Of a stretch of DNA of 64,000 bases, positions 9,349 through 17,814 are shown in pieces; within the stretch, counting starts at the first letter, position 1; the number at the start of each line of letters is the position of its first letter. The DNA comes from Nostoc sp. XA010. Lineage in GTDB: Bacteria; Cyanobacteriota; Cyanobacteriia; Cyanobacteriales; Nostocaceae. Under the pieces are notes generated by a model, which searched no databases, was not told the origin of the DNA, and was given only the letters and a program-made list of their open reading frames with translations. The stretch is taken from assembly GCF_020829625.1 (NCBI RefSeq), contig NZ_JAIVFX010000011.1:172244-236243 (forward strand), in the 5' to 3' direction. A program made the position numbers and the translations under genes.

Positions 9349-9570
9349 TCAATCGTCTTCCCAAGATTCGTGGTTCAGGAGATCGATAATTCTATCTCTG
9401 AGTAAAAATTCGTTTTTTTCTAACTCAAGTTCAAAATTAACCCAGTCACAACGAGGAATATATTTACAGAGGGTATAAATTGACTGCTGACGGTTAACAA
9501 GTCTCTTTTTAACAAGTTGCAGTGCTTCTTGCTTGATAAGCTCGATGTCGTATTTAACCCTAGTATTCAT
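9349..9570 (-). CDS. DUF4327 family small protein
   Basis: 73 residues. The ATG at 9570 is preferred over a TTG at 9591 because AAAGGA lies about 8-11 nt upstream of it. The sequence (DIELIKQEALQLVKKRLVNR, then QSIYTLCKYIPRCDWVNFEL, then ELEKNEFLLRDRIIDLL) matches the cyanobacterial DUF4327 family as I recall it. These are soluble, mostly helical proteins of unknown function. It is monocistronic as far as can be seen. Confidence 0.8.
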   Translation of the reverse strand: MNTRVKYDIELIKQEALQLVKKRLVNRQQSIYTLCKYIPRCDWVNFELELEKNEFLLRDRIIDLLNHESWEDD

Positions 9571-10028
9571 AGCTCGTTCCTTTGTTTTCAATCAAGGAAT
9601 TAAAAATAACAACAATATAGGATTACTATTTGATTTTTTAAAAAATTAGGTACTGTAGGGTGCGTTAAGATGGAATCCGTAATGCACGATTCGTAAGGAT
9701 TTGATGTCGTACTTTTGCAGCTACATATCCTACCTATCTTTTTAAAAATCGAATAGTAGTCGTATAGTTGCTTTGACTCTACCTTAAACTTATCAAATAA
9801 AACTGGCGAGAGTTGTGAAGAATCAAGACATTAATTTTTGCTGTAAGTAAGAGATATTATTAAGATACTCTTTGAGTTACTAAGTTTACCCCCTCTCTAG
9901 AGAGATTCTTGCAGAATAAGAAGGTTGGCATACCAAGCTGTAAACACCAAGAGAGGGTGTAGATGCTCTCTAGGCGACTCGCTAAAAGGTAGGCTAGGGT
10001 AAATAACATTCTCCAAAAAACTTATACT
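9571..10028. other. Spacer with a MITE-like element
   Basis: Divergent spacer between the DUF4327 gene and the desulfurase-like gene. It contains the inverted-repeat element at 9624-9759. The remainder is AT-rich, with no further signal I can name. Confidence 0.5.
9624..9759. mobile_element. Candidate MITE with imperfect terminal inverted repeats
   Basis: About 136 bp. The left end (actatttgattttttaaaaa...aggta) pairs with the right end, whose complement reads actattcgatttttaaaaa...aggta. The interior includes gtagggtgcgttaa, a motif common in cyanobacterial dispersed repeats. No ORF, and no clear target duplication was identified. Confidence 0.5.
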
Positions 10029-11261
10029 ATGCTTTTGAATCTTGATAAAGTTCGGCAATATTTTCCCGCCCTAGCTGGTGAATGGACTTTTTTTGATAAT
10101 GCTGGCGGCTCACAAACCCTGAAAAAAGTAGTAGATAGAATTAGCGAATTTCTCCTGAGTTCTGATGTTCAGTTGGGAGCTTCTTATGCAGTTTCTCAAC
10201 TTGCAGGAGAACGATTGGCTTTAGCAACTAGGGGAATGGCTACTTTCATTAACGCCAATTCTTATAAAGAAGTGGTTATGGGCCCATCTACTACAATGAT
10301 GTTGAAAGTTCTTTCTATTTGTCTTGGTCAAACCTTTACACCTGGCGATGAAATTATTGTTACTAATTGTGACCATGAGGCCAATATTGGTGCTTGGGTG
10401 GCTCTGGAAAAACAAGGAATGAAGGTTAAAGTGTGGCAAATTCGCCCAGATAGCTTGGAACTTCATTTAGCAGATTTAGAATTATTGATGAGTCAGCGTA
10501 CAAAACTAGTAGCTTTGACTCATGCTTCTAATGTTCTGGGAACCATCAATCCTATCAAAGAAATTGCTGCATTTGTACACGATCGCAATGCGATGATTTG
10601 TGTGGATGGTGTAGCTTATGCACCCCACAGGTTAGTTGATGTCCAAGATTTGGATGTTGATTTCTATGCTTTGAGTTGTTATAAAGTTTACGGGCCACAT
10701 CATGCTTTACTTTATGGCAAAGAAGAACATTTATTAAGATTACCTGGTCTTAATCATTATTTTATTGACCAGACAGATATACCTTATAAATTTCAGTTAG
10801 GGAATGTCAATTTTGAATTAAGTTATGGAATGTTGGGTTTATGCGATTATCTAAGTGAATTAGCAAAACTGCACTACGGCGATCAAACTGCACCTGATTT
10901 GAGAAATCAAATGGTGCAAGCGTTTGATTTAATTAGCATACATGAAGAACATATTAGCGATCGCCTCTTAAATTACCTCAACAGTAAGTCTAATGTGCGA
11001 GTGATTGGTCAATCAAAAGCTGATCGTAAATCCCGTGTGCCAACTATATCTTTTGTAGTAGATGGAATGAATAGCTCAACCATTCCGGCAAAAATTGACC
11101 AACATTATATTGCGATTCGCTACGGTGACTTTTATGCTAAACGGCTGATTGAATACCTGGGTTTAGCGTCGCAAGGTGGAATAGTCAGGGTGAGTATGGT
11201 GCATTACAACACCCTTGAAGAAGTTAACAGTTTGATTGAGGCTTTTGAGCAGGTATTTTAA
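10029..11261 (+). CDS. Cysteine desulfurase-like PLP enzyme (class V aminotransferase)
   Basis: 410 residues. It has the fold-type I features of the NifS/SufS/Csd superfamily: FFDNAGGSQ at the N-terminus, DHEANIGAW, HASNVLGTINPI, the PLP-binding acidic pair region ICVDGVAYAPH, and the Schiff-base lysine in ALSCYKVYGPHH. It resembles the cysteine-desulfurase-like (TIGR01976-type) branch more than IscS/SufS, so desulfurase activity is not assured. No suf/isc genes are adjacent. It converges with moeA and overlaps it by 4 nt at the stop codons. Confidence 0.85.
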   Translation: MLLNLDKVRQYFPALAGEWTFFDNAGGSQTLKKVVDRISEFLLSSDVQLGASYAVSQLAGERLALATRGMATFINANSYKEVVMGPSTTMMLKVLSICLGQTFTPGDEIIVTNCDHEANIGAWVALEKQGMKVKVWQIRPDSLELHLADLELLMSQRTKLVALTHASNVLGTINPIKEIAAFVHDRNAMICVDGVAYAPHRLVDVQDLDVDFYALSCYKVYGPHHALLYGKEEHLLRLPGLNHYFIDQTDIPYKFQLGNVNFELSYGMLGLCDYLSELAKLHYGDQTAPDLRNQMVQAFDLISIHEEHISDRLLNYLNSKSNVRVIGQSKADRKSRVPTISFVVDGMNSSTIPAKIDQHYIAIRYGDFYAKRLIEYLGLASQGGIVRVSMVHYNTLEEVNSLIEAFEQVF

Positions 11262-12520
11262 CCGTTATTAAGCTGCAAAACTTGCACCTCTTCTTGTGGG
11301 TAAACTAATGTTTTACCCACCGGAAGAACAGCTAAAGCGTTGGTTTGAGCTAAATTAATTAAATTGCCGGAACTTTGACTACCATCAGCTTGATAAAATT
11401 CGTAAACTCCATCAATTAAATGCAATTTACCCCAAAGGTAAGTTTCGCGTTTGCCATTTGATCGCAACTCATGATGCGATCGCACTTTCAAAAACACTGG
11501 TTCCCAACCTTCAATAATTCCCGAAAGTTTCTTAATTGCTGGTAGCACAAACCGCCAAAATGTCACCAATACAGCAGCAGGGTTTCCTGGTAAACCAAAG
11601 TAGAGTGGGGAGTGGGTAGAGACGCGATTAATCGCGTCTCTACTGGGGAGTGTGGCGACGGTGAGGGGTTTACCTGGCCTCATTTCTACAGCCCGAATAT
11701 GGATTTTTGCTTTTAGTGACTCTAGAATTTTATCAACATAGTCATAATCTCCTACTGAGACACCACCAGAAGAGAGAACTATATCAGCGATCGCAATGGC
11801 ATGGGCAATAACTTTCTCCAGAGCAATTGGATCATCTTTGACTATGCCTAAAAGTATTGGTTCTGCGCCACTTTGTCTCACCAAAGCTGCTAGCGCATAC
11901 TGATTAGAATCCACAATTTGCCCTGGTTGCAACGGTTGATCAACTGTCATCAACTCATCACCAGTGGAAAAAATTGCCACACGCGGACGGCGGTAAACAC
12001 TTAATTGTGAACATTGTGCTGCTGCCAATACGGCAATTTCTGGAGCATTTAACTTAATTCCTGCTGGTAGTAATTGTGTTCCAGATTGATAAAAAGATGC
12101 TTTGTGTCTGACAAATTCTTGCGGTTTTGGCGCATCCAGAATAAATACACGGTTTTCCTCGCGGCGTGTCTTTTCTTGCATGACTACAGTATCCGCACCT
12201 GCTGGGATCACTGCACCTGTGAAAATCCGCGCGGCTTGTCCTGCTTGAATTGTAGACTTGGACTGATACCCAGCCGGAATATCTTCAACAATTTCTAAAA
12301 CGGCTGGGTTTTTGCTGCTATGCTGTACATCTTCATAGCGAACTGCGTAGCCATCCATTGCCGAATTATCCCAATGGGGAAAATCTAGCGGACTGGTGAC
12401 AGGTACTGCCAAAATCCGACTATCTGCTACTAATAAATTGACAACTTCTGTATCACGCTGATGATCCAACGGTTGTACTAAATTTAAAATAATTGTTTGT
12501 GCATCGCTGACTGATACCAT
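11258..12520 (-). CDS. moeA: Molybdopterin molybdotransferase
   Basis: 420 residues. MoeA inserts molybdenum into adenylylated molybdopterin, the last step of Moco synthesis. Diagnostic motifs are DFPHWDNSAMDGYAVR near the N-terminus, MQEKTR, STGDEL, SSGGVSVGDYDYV and FGLPGNPAAVLVTF. Just before FGLPGNPAA the protein carries an extra peptide (about residues TLPSRDAINRVSTHSP), encoded by a 28-bp perfect palindrome plus flanking heptamer sequence. The frame is preserved, so the gene is probably functional. The 3' end overlaps the convergent desulfurase-like gene by 4 nt. Confidence 0.93.
   Translation of the reverse strand: MVSVSDAQTIILNLVQPLDHQRDTEVVNLLVADSRILAVPVTSPLDFPHWDNSAMDGYAVRYEDVQHSSKNPAVLEIVEDIPAGYQSKSTIQAGQAARIFTGAVIPAGADTVVMQEKTRREENRVFILDAPKPQEFVRHKASFYQSGTQLLPAGIKLNAPEIAVLAAAQCSQLSVYRRPRVAIFSTGDELMTVDQPLQPGQIVDSNQYALAALVRQSGAEPILLGIVKDDPIALEKVIAHAIAIADIVLSSGGVSVGDYDYVDKILESLKAKIHIRAVEMRPGKPLTVATLPSRDAINRVSTHSPLYFGLPGNPAAVLVTFWRFVLPAIKKLSGIIEGWEPVFLKVRSHHELRSNGKRETYLWGKLHLIDGVYEFYQADGSQSSGNLINLAQTNALAVLPVGKTLVYPQEEVQVLQLNNG
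11604..11655. repeat. In-frame palindromic repeat inside moeA
   Basis: Core 11616-11643 is a perfect 28-bp palindrome (half-site gtagagacgcgatt), flanked on both sides by gtggggagtg-type heptamers. It inserts about 16 codons between conserved MoeA motifs. Confidence 0.85.
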
Positions 12521-12561
12521 AGCGATCGCCTCCGAGTTTTTTTATGCCTTTGACCAATTTT

Positions 12562-12652
12562 AGGACTTATGCACAAATAACGGAAAATCGAACCACAGAG
12601 GCACAGAGAACACGGAGTAATAAGAGTTTGAGAGATATTTTGCGTAAGTCCT
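12562..12652. mobile_element. Small TIR element A (91 bp)
   Basis: Begins aggacttatgcacaaa and ends with the complement of aggacttacgcaaaat. The interior carries gaaccacagaggcacagag. The size and ends fit a MITE remnant with no coding capacity. Confidence 0.6.
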
Positions 12653-12697
12653 GAATATTTCTCAAAAACAGAATGAAAGCTCAAGTCATATCAGTTA

Positions 12698-12826
12698 AGG
12701 GACTTCCAAATAAAAAAATGTTCCAAAACTGACGCAAAAACTCTTTCTATTCCTTCTCTCTCTGTGTTCTCTGTGTCTCTGTGGTTCGTTCGTTTATTTG
12801 GATATATTTATTTCTTGGAAGTCCCT
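12698..12826. mobile_element. Small TIR element B (129 bp)
   Basis: Ends are agggacttccaaataaa and the inverse tttatttcttggaagtccct, with a 12-bp perfect inverted core (agggacttccaa). The interior holds ctctgtgttctctgtgtctc, the reverse complement of the interior of element A, so the two neighbours can also pair with each other. Confidence 0.65.
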
Positions 12827-12857
12827 AAAAATTAATAACTGTTCACTGTTCACTGAT

Positions 12858-14618
12858 TTAACGCCACCCTAAAAACCGCAATCCAGGGACAATTAGGTAG
12901 TAACTCACTCCTAACCAGAAGCTAATAAAGACGCCTACAGAACCAAAAAAAATCAGAGGTAACTGTAACTCTGACCAGCCTGGTTGACTAGAGAATTGGA
13001 AAATCGGAGGTGCTAACCTCAAAAGAATCAAAACTGCATAGGCGATCGCACTACCAAAGGCAGCGAACACAGCGTACACTATGTGATGGCTGCGAAGTCC
13101 TAAACTTAAGGTAAGTAGGCAAACTCCCACTAAAATTACTGCCACTAAGCCCTCACCGCTATCTTTGGGTGTGATTAATTGCAAAATCAACCAACCGAAG
13201 CCATAGCTAATCATGCCCATCAATGATGCTACTAAAAAGCGCCGATGTTGACCAAAACAGCCGGATACTGTCAGTCCCCAAGCAGTTCCCCAGCCGGCGG
13301 CGACGAATACCAAAATATCTGCCCCGAAGACGGGTTGAGTATTTGGCACTAATTGGTTTTGCTGATTCCAAATAAATTCCACAATCTGACGACCCAAGCT
13401 TGTGTGATATGCCAAAATAAAACCTGCGATCGCACCAAAACAAGCGCCAACATAAGCCAGAATCATCGCCCAAATCGTCGCCAAACAAGCTTGGAAAACT
13501 TTGATGATTGTCTGAGCGATAAAAATAACGGTTTTAGTTACACCTTGGCTAAAGTTAGCTAAAACTTGTTCAATAGCTTGTATTAGCTGTGTAAATCTTT
13601 GGGAAACTTGCGTTGAGACTTGTTTAACGTTGTCTCGCAATTGGGCAAATAATCCTGGCGGCGGTAATGGTTGAGAAATCTTCGCCAAACGTTTTTGAAT
13701 TATAGCTGCATTTGCTGGACGCGATCGCACATCTTCCTGCACCATCTCATCCACCAAATCTGCCAATTGGGGGTTGACATTTACCGTACTTCGCCAGCGC
13801 AATTTCCCCGTTTGCTGATCTTCCAACTCTAGTGGGTACTTGCCTGTTAGTAGTTCAATCATGGTTCGACCAAGGGCATAAAAATCGGCACTTGGCCCGA
13901 CAATCCCCCCTGTCACTTGTTCTGGTGGACTGTAGCCTGAAGAAAATAATCGGGTGGAACTAGACTGAGAACGCAGCTTAGAGGGGCTAAATTGTTTTAC
14001 CCCGCCAAAATCAATTAGTACTAAGCGATCGCCCCCTGTTTGCCCTTGCGACGGGGTTAAAGATGGCGAAGAAGTTCCCAGCATTAAATTAGAAGGTTTG
14101 ATATCCCGGTGAAGAATCTGACGTTTGTGTAATTCTTGTAAAATCTCGACAGCTTGGGAAAACCAGTTTAAAACCAAATCTTCTGGACACCCTTGGGGAA
14201 ACTTTTTTAATATCTCCTCTAAAGTCCGCCCATTAATTTTTTCCATTACCAGACAAGGCAATTGGTGCGATTTGGGGTTAAACAGTTGTACCTGAAAATA
14301 GCCTTCGGCATCGACTCTGGGAACACCTGGATGGTTCAAACTAGATAAAACCGCCGCTTCTTGGGTAAATAACTCCAGTGCCTTTGGTGAATCTTCTACC
14401 AACACCTTTAGCACTTTCTCTGTTTGAGTTTTTTCATCCCAAACCGTGTAAATTTGAGCAAATCCTCCCGACCCCAAAGCCTGAAGTGGAACATAGCGGT
14501 CTAACAGTTCTAGCGGTGCGCCACAACTGTTGCAAAATTTGTTTCCCCAAGGCTGAGGATAAGGACGTTGACAATCAGGATTTATACAGTGAACCGCCCT
14601 CTGAGTGATGTGAGACAC
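12858..14618 (-). CDS. Serine/threonine protein kinase with zinc-ribbon N-terminus and membrane C-terminus
   Basis: 586 residues from a GTG at 14618; no ATG is available before the kinase core. A zinc ribbon (CINPDCQRPY...FCNSCG) at about 11-35 precedes a Hanks-type kinase: glycine loop LGSGGFAQIY, Lys in KVLKVLV, catalytic loop LHRDIKPSNLM, and LIDFGG in place of DFG. All catalytic residues are present. From about residue 375 there are around six hydrophobic segments, which should anchor it in the membrane. The zinc-ribbon plus kinase layout is common in filamentous cyanobacteria. The substrate is unknown and no phosphatase is adjacent. Confidence 0.9.
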   Translation of the reverse strand: MSHITQRAVHCINPDCQRPYPQPWGNKFCNSCGAPLELLDRYVPLQALGSGGFAQIYTVWDEKTQTEKVLKVLVEDSPKALELFTQEAAVLSSLNHPGVPRVDAEGYFQVQLFNPKSHQLPCLVMEKINGRTLEEILKKFPQGCPEDLVLNWFSQAVEILQELHKRQILHRDIKPSNLMLGTSSPSLTPSQGQTGGDRLVLIDFGGVKQFSPSKLRSQSSSTRLFSSGYSPPEQVTGGIVGPSADFYALGRTMIELLTGKYPLELEDQQTGKLRWRSTVNVNPQLADLVDEMVQEDVRSRPANAAIIQKRLAKISQPLPPPGLFAQLRDNVKQVSTQVSQRFTQLIQAIEQVLANFSQGVTKTVIFIAQTIIKVFQACLATIWAMILAYVGACFGAIAGFILAYHTSLGRQIVEFIWNQQNQLVPNTQPVFGADILVFVAAGWGTAWGLTVSGCFGQHRRFLVASLMGMISYGFGWLILQLITPKDSGEGLVAVILVGVCLLTLSLGLRSHHIVYAVFAAFGSAIAYAVLILLRLAPPIFQFSSQPGWSELQLPLIFFGSVGVFISFWLGVSYYLIVPGLRFLGWR

Positions 14619-14690
14619 AACCGCTACAATACAAAGGCTGAGTTGATTTTAGCGTTTCTTTAGGTTTCCTGATTTTAAAATAGCCAAAAG

Positions 14691-14717
14691 GAAAACCCTC
14701 ATAGATTTTATGAGGGT
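14691..14717 (-). terminator. Probable intrinsic terminator downstream of rpsU
   Basis: A 9-bp perfect stem (accctcata / tatgagggt, 14695-14703 with 14709-14717) followed on the minus strand by a short TTTTCCTTTT tract. Confidence 0.55.
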
Positions 14718-14867
14718 ATTCGTTTATATTTACAGCATATTTCAAGGGAGGTGAACTACACAAGCTAAGTCTCAAAGCAAGGTATAAAGCCTGTTTTACT
14801 TCTGTTAGCGTAGCGGGGCGTAGCCCATTCTGACTCCTGAATTCTGAATTCTGCTGTATGTCAGCCC

Positions 14868-15056
14868 TTAGTTACGAAAGCTTCTCTTACTTTGTCTGTG
14901 CTTGGCAACTTCTTTGCGCTTGCGTTTTTCTAGGGGCGTTTCAAAATGGCGATGCTTTCTCATGTCTGGGAAAATTCCAGCCTTGGAAACTTCTCGCTTG
15001 AATCGCCGTAAGGCTGATTCAATGTGTTCATTGTCACCTACAATTACTTGGGTCAT
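14868..15056 (-). CDS. rpsU: 30S ribosomal protein S21
   Basis: 62 residues, full length for bS21 (VGDNEHIESALRRFKREVSK, then a basic tail ending KHRQSKRSFRN). A clear AGGAGAG ribosome site precedes the ATG. It lies 116 nt downstream of an RRM-protein gene on the same strand. An rbp-rpsU order is known from Anabaena, where it is cold-responsive (family knowledge). A terminator-like hairpin in the gap suggests partial uncoupling. Confidence 0.97.
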   Translation of the reverse strand: MTQVIVGDNEHIESALRRFKREVSKAGIFPDMRKHRHFETPLEKRKRKEVAKHRQSKRSFRN

Positions 15057-15110
15057 TATCTCTCCTAACTAAGTTGACTTCATCAATGGCTATGGAAGCA
15101 CTAACATTAC

Positions 15111-15135
15111 AAAAAAAAGACAGACTCCTTGTCTG
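15111..15135 (-). terminator. Terminator/attenuator between rbp and rpsU
   Basis: On the minus strand a 5-bp stem (CAGAC/GTCTG, loop AAGGA) is followed directly by a run of eight T residues. The short stem suggests leaky termination, fitting graded rpsU expression behind rbp. Confidence 0.6.
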
Positions 15136-15172
15136 ACCTTAAGACTCTAGGTAAGTTTTTTTGTTTCCAACG

Positions 15173-15496
15173 TTAGTAGCGGTTGCGTCCACCGCCGCCA
15201 CCACCGCCGTATCCTCCTCTACCACCACCGAAGGAACCTCTGTCGCCTCTATCTTCTTTGGGTTTAGCCTTATTCACTTTCAGGTCACGACCCATCCACT
15301 CAGCACCATCTAGAGCTTCAATGGCAGCTGTTTCTTCAGCTTCAGTTCCCATTTCCACAAAAGCAAAGCCGCGTGGACGACCTGTTTCACGGTCAGTAGG
15401 TACTTGAACCCGTTTTACAGTACCATATTCTGCAAAAATACCACTTAAATCTTCTTGTGTAACGTCATAAGAGAGGTTACCTACATAAATTGACAT
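15173..15496 (-). CDS. Glycine-rich RRM RNA-binding protein (cyanobacterial Rbp)
   Basis: 107 residues. A single RRM spans about 1-80 with RNP2 (IYVGNLSYDV) and RNP1 (RPRGFAFVEM), followed by a short glycine-rich tail (GGGRGGYGGGGGGGRNRY). GGAGAG lies 6 nt before the ATG. Type I Rbp proteins of cyanobacteria bind RNA and are often cold-induced. The long upstream spacer and the rpsU neighbour fit that pattern. I cannot say which numbered paralogue (rbpA-F) it is. Confidence 0.93.
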   Translation of the reverse strand: MSIYVGNLSYDVTQEDLSGIFAEYGTVKRVQVPTDRETGRPRGFAFVEMGTEAEETAAIEALDGAEWMGRDLKVNKAKPKEDRGDRGSFGGGRGGYGGGGGGGRNRY

Positions 15497-16064
15497 CGAT
15501 TCTCTCCAAAATCATCACTGTGTAGAGATTTTAATTTCTCTGAGTAGTCTGTAAATACTAAAAGGAAAAAGCCTTTCAATACTAAAATCAAAGACATCAC
15601 CAAATTAACTCTCCTAATCTAGGATGACATACGAGCCAACTCTCTGCATCCAGTAGATCGTTAACAGATAATTAACTAGTGATGCGATCGCACCAACGCG
15701 ATCGCCTGCCCCCGCCTACCATAAGTACAGCCCACCGCAAAAAAGGGTTGGAAATGGAAGAAGATAAATCCTGTAGGGTGATCAAGGAAATCTGACATGC
15801 AGGGGCGCATCTTTAATATCCGAATTGAACGTTTGACTGTATTAACCAAAAGTATTACTCCCAAATTTTAATATGAAAGGCAAAGTCAGGCAACAAATAA
15901 AGGGTATAGCAATCCTAATTTGAGTTATAAAAATTATCTAACCGCTTTCTGGTGCATCGCTTTTAGGGCAGGGGAGCAGGGAGCAGGGAGCAGGGAGCAG
16001 GGAGCAGGGGGAGAAAAAGTGGTTTTGATTCCAAAAATTGGATAATTGATTTTTTGGCGTTCCC
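15497..16064. other. Upstream region of rbp plus heptamer repeats
   Basis: The part next to rbp (15497-15700) probably holds its promoter and a long leader, but no defined element could be read. At 15967-16011 there is a run of gagcagg heptamers. A small ORF around 15676-15864 has no family resemblance and is rejected. Confidence 0.5.
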
Positions 16065-17717
16065 TCAATACATGTTCGCTATAGCAAGTTGCTTATCATC
16101 ACCTTTCCAAGCTGTTTCCAATTCGGCTTTGACAACTTGAGCGTTATCTTTGCCCAGTGCCTGTAAACTTGCCTGCAAGCCAAATAGAGAACGCCCATTA
16201 TGAGGATACTTTTCTAGATCGGCACGAAAGACTTTTTCAGCCTGTGCATAGTCGCCTTTAGCCAAAAGCACACTGCCTAAAGATTCCCGCGTCGGCAAAT
16301 ACCAGTCTGGTGGTTCCACGTAATCAAGGGTATCTTCTAGTGCCACTGCTTTTTCTAACAATAAAATGGCAGATTCATAATCATGCTTTTCTCTAGCAAT
16401 TTTGGCGTTTAAAACTTTTGAGGCAATGTCTAAAATGCGACTGGCAGGACTGAAGCCAATGGTTGCTTCGGTGGAAATTCCCCGTTTGGCGGCAAGTAAT
16501 GCCCGACTTTCATTTGCTGCATCTTCAAGTTGGCCTGTGGCTGCGCTTGCCATACCGCGAGCAAAATGCCAAAGTGCTGTGGTAGTAGGCAATTTAGCAT
16601 CGGGGGCCGGAGTTTTTAAGATGGCATCCCAATCACTGAAGCGTGTCTGAATCAGCATTTTGCTGCCCAGAAAACCCTCAAGCATTGGTGCATACGGGTC
16701 AATTGCAGTAGCATTTGCGACTAACGTCTCTGCGGCTTGGAGAGCATCTTTATATTTTCCTGCCATGCTACTGGCCACCATGAGAAAATGTATGTTGTGG
16801 TTGTAGTACATCATGGCGTAAGTGCCCTGGACTTGATATTTTTTGATGTAAATATCATCTTGAGCGATCGCCTGCTCATTTGCCTGCATTGCCCCTTCAT
16901 AATCTCCTACACGAAAATAAATATGACTTGGCATGTGTACCAAGTGTCCGGCTGTTGGTGCTAGGCTTGGGAGTCTTTTGGCACTCACAAGGGCCCGTTC
17001 TGGGGAAAGTGAGGCTTCCAGTGCATGGATATAGTAATGATTAGCTCCGGTATGATTCGGATTACGTTTGAGGACTGATTCTAAAATAGCCACAATTTTT
17101 TCTGTATCTGGCTGTGGCTTGCCATCTTTAGTCCAGTGCTGCCAAGGATGCAGATCCATCAAGCTTTCAGCGTAAAGCGTTGCCGCATCCAAATCATCGG
17201 GATAACGCTTGACTAGGATTGCCATTGCTTTTGCGTAGTCTACCGCTAGTTTAAACAAATCTGCATTAGGCTCTTGGGAGTAACGTTTTGCTAAGACGGT
17301 AATGTAGTCTCGCTCTTGGGCAGATGCTTGGGTGGAAAGTGCTAAAGCTTGCTGTACCGCTTGGTAAGCAGCTAATTCTCGGTTGGGGTCAATTGCTAAG
17401 TTAATATTAGGGCCTAGAGCTAGAGCGATACCCCAATATGCGATCGCCAAATGTGGATCGAGTTTGGCAGCGTATTGAAAAGAACGTACTGCCTCATCAT
17501 GATTGAAAGCGTAAATCAAATTTAATCCCTGATCGAAAAACTCTTGCGCTTGGGGATTAGAAGTGGAAACTGGATGGTGGATTGTCCCAACTCCAGATAT
17601 TAAACTATAGGGCTGTCTTGCTTGAGCGTAGACGTAAAGCGGGTTGTCGTCAGCGATCGCTGCACTAGGAGCGATTAAAGAGAGTATAAGCAGCCAAATT
17701 ATAAATAAATACTTCAT
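16065..17717 (-). CDS. Exported TPR-repeat protein
   Basis: 550 residues. An N-terminal signal peptide is visible (MKYLFIIWLLILSLIAPSAA, probable cleavage after AIA). The body is helical with tetratricopeptide-like repeats: FDQGLNLIYAFNHDEAVRSF, AAKLDPHLAIAYWGIALALG, and near the C-terminus LAKGDYAQAEKVFRADLEKY. Conserved histidines (HMPSHIYFRVGDY, NHYYIHALE) recall a periplasmic TPR family found in many bacteria. The function is unknown. It appears monocistronic, and the 3' spacer contains heptamer repeats. Confidence 0.85.
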   Translation of the reverse strand: MKYLFIIWLLILSLIAPSAAIADDNPLYVYAQARQPYSLISGVGTIHHPVSTSNPQAQEFFDQGLNLIYAFNHDEAVRSFQYAAKLDPHLAIAYWGIALALGPNINLAIDPNRELAAYQAVQQALALSTQASAQERDYITVLAKRYSQEPNADLFKLAVDYAKAMAILVKRYPDDLDAATLYAESLMDLHPWQHWTKDGKPQPDTEKIVAILESVLKRNPNHTGANHYYIHALEASLSPERALVSAKRLPSLAPTAGHLVHMPSHIYFRVGDYEGAMQANEQAIAQDDIYIKKYQVQGTYAMMYYNHNIHFLMVASSMAGKYKDALQAAETLVANATAIDPYAPMLEGFLGSKMLIQTRFSDWDAILKTPAPDAKLPTTTALWHFARGMASAATGQLEDAANESRALLAAKRGISTEATIGFSPASRILDIASKVLNAKIAREKHDYESAILLLEKAVALEDTLDYVEPPDWYLPTRESLGSVLLAKGDYAQAEKVFRADLEKYPHNGRSLFGLQASLQALGKDNAQVVKAELETAWKGDDKQLAIANMY

Positions 17718-17814
17718 TATTCTTTTTATTCAAACTCTTTTTTTATTAATATTTAAATATCACAGTTTTTTTCAGGAAGCAATTTGTTTTTATACAGCTT
17801 CATATTTTTTTAAA

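Noticed and set aside
12484..12684. 66-codon minus-strand ORF upstream of moeA
   Set aside because: It lies across a small TIR element and the moeA start; no protein-like features.
15183..15407. Proline-rich plus-strand ORF opposite the RRM gene
   Set aside because: Antisense shadow of the glycine-rich tail of the RNA-binding protein.
15676..15864. 62-codon minus-strand ORF upstream of rbp
   Set aside because: No ribosome site, no recognisable family, and located in a presumed regulatory spacer.
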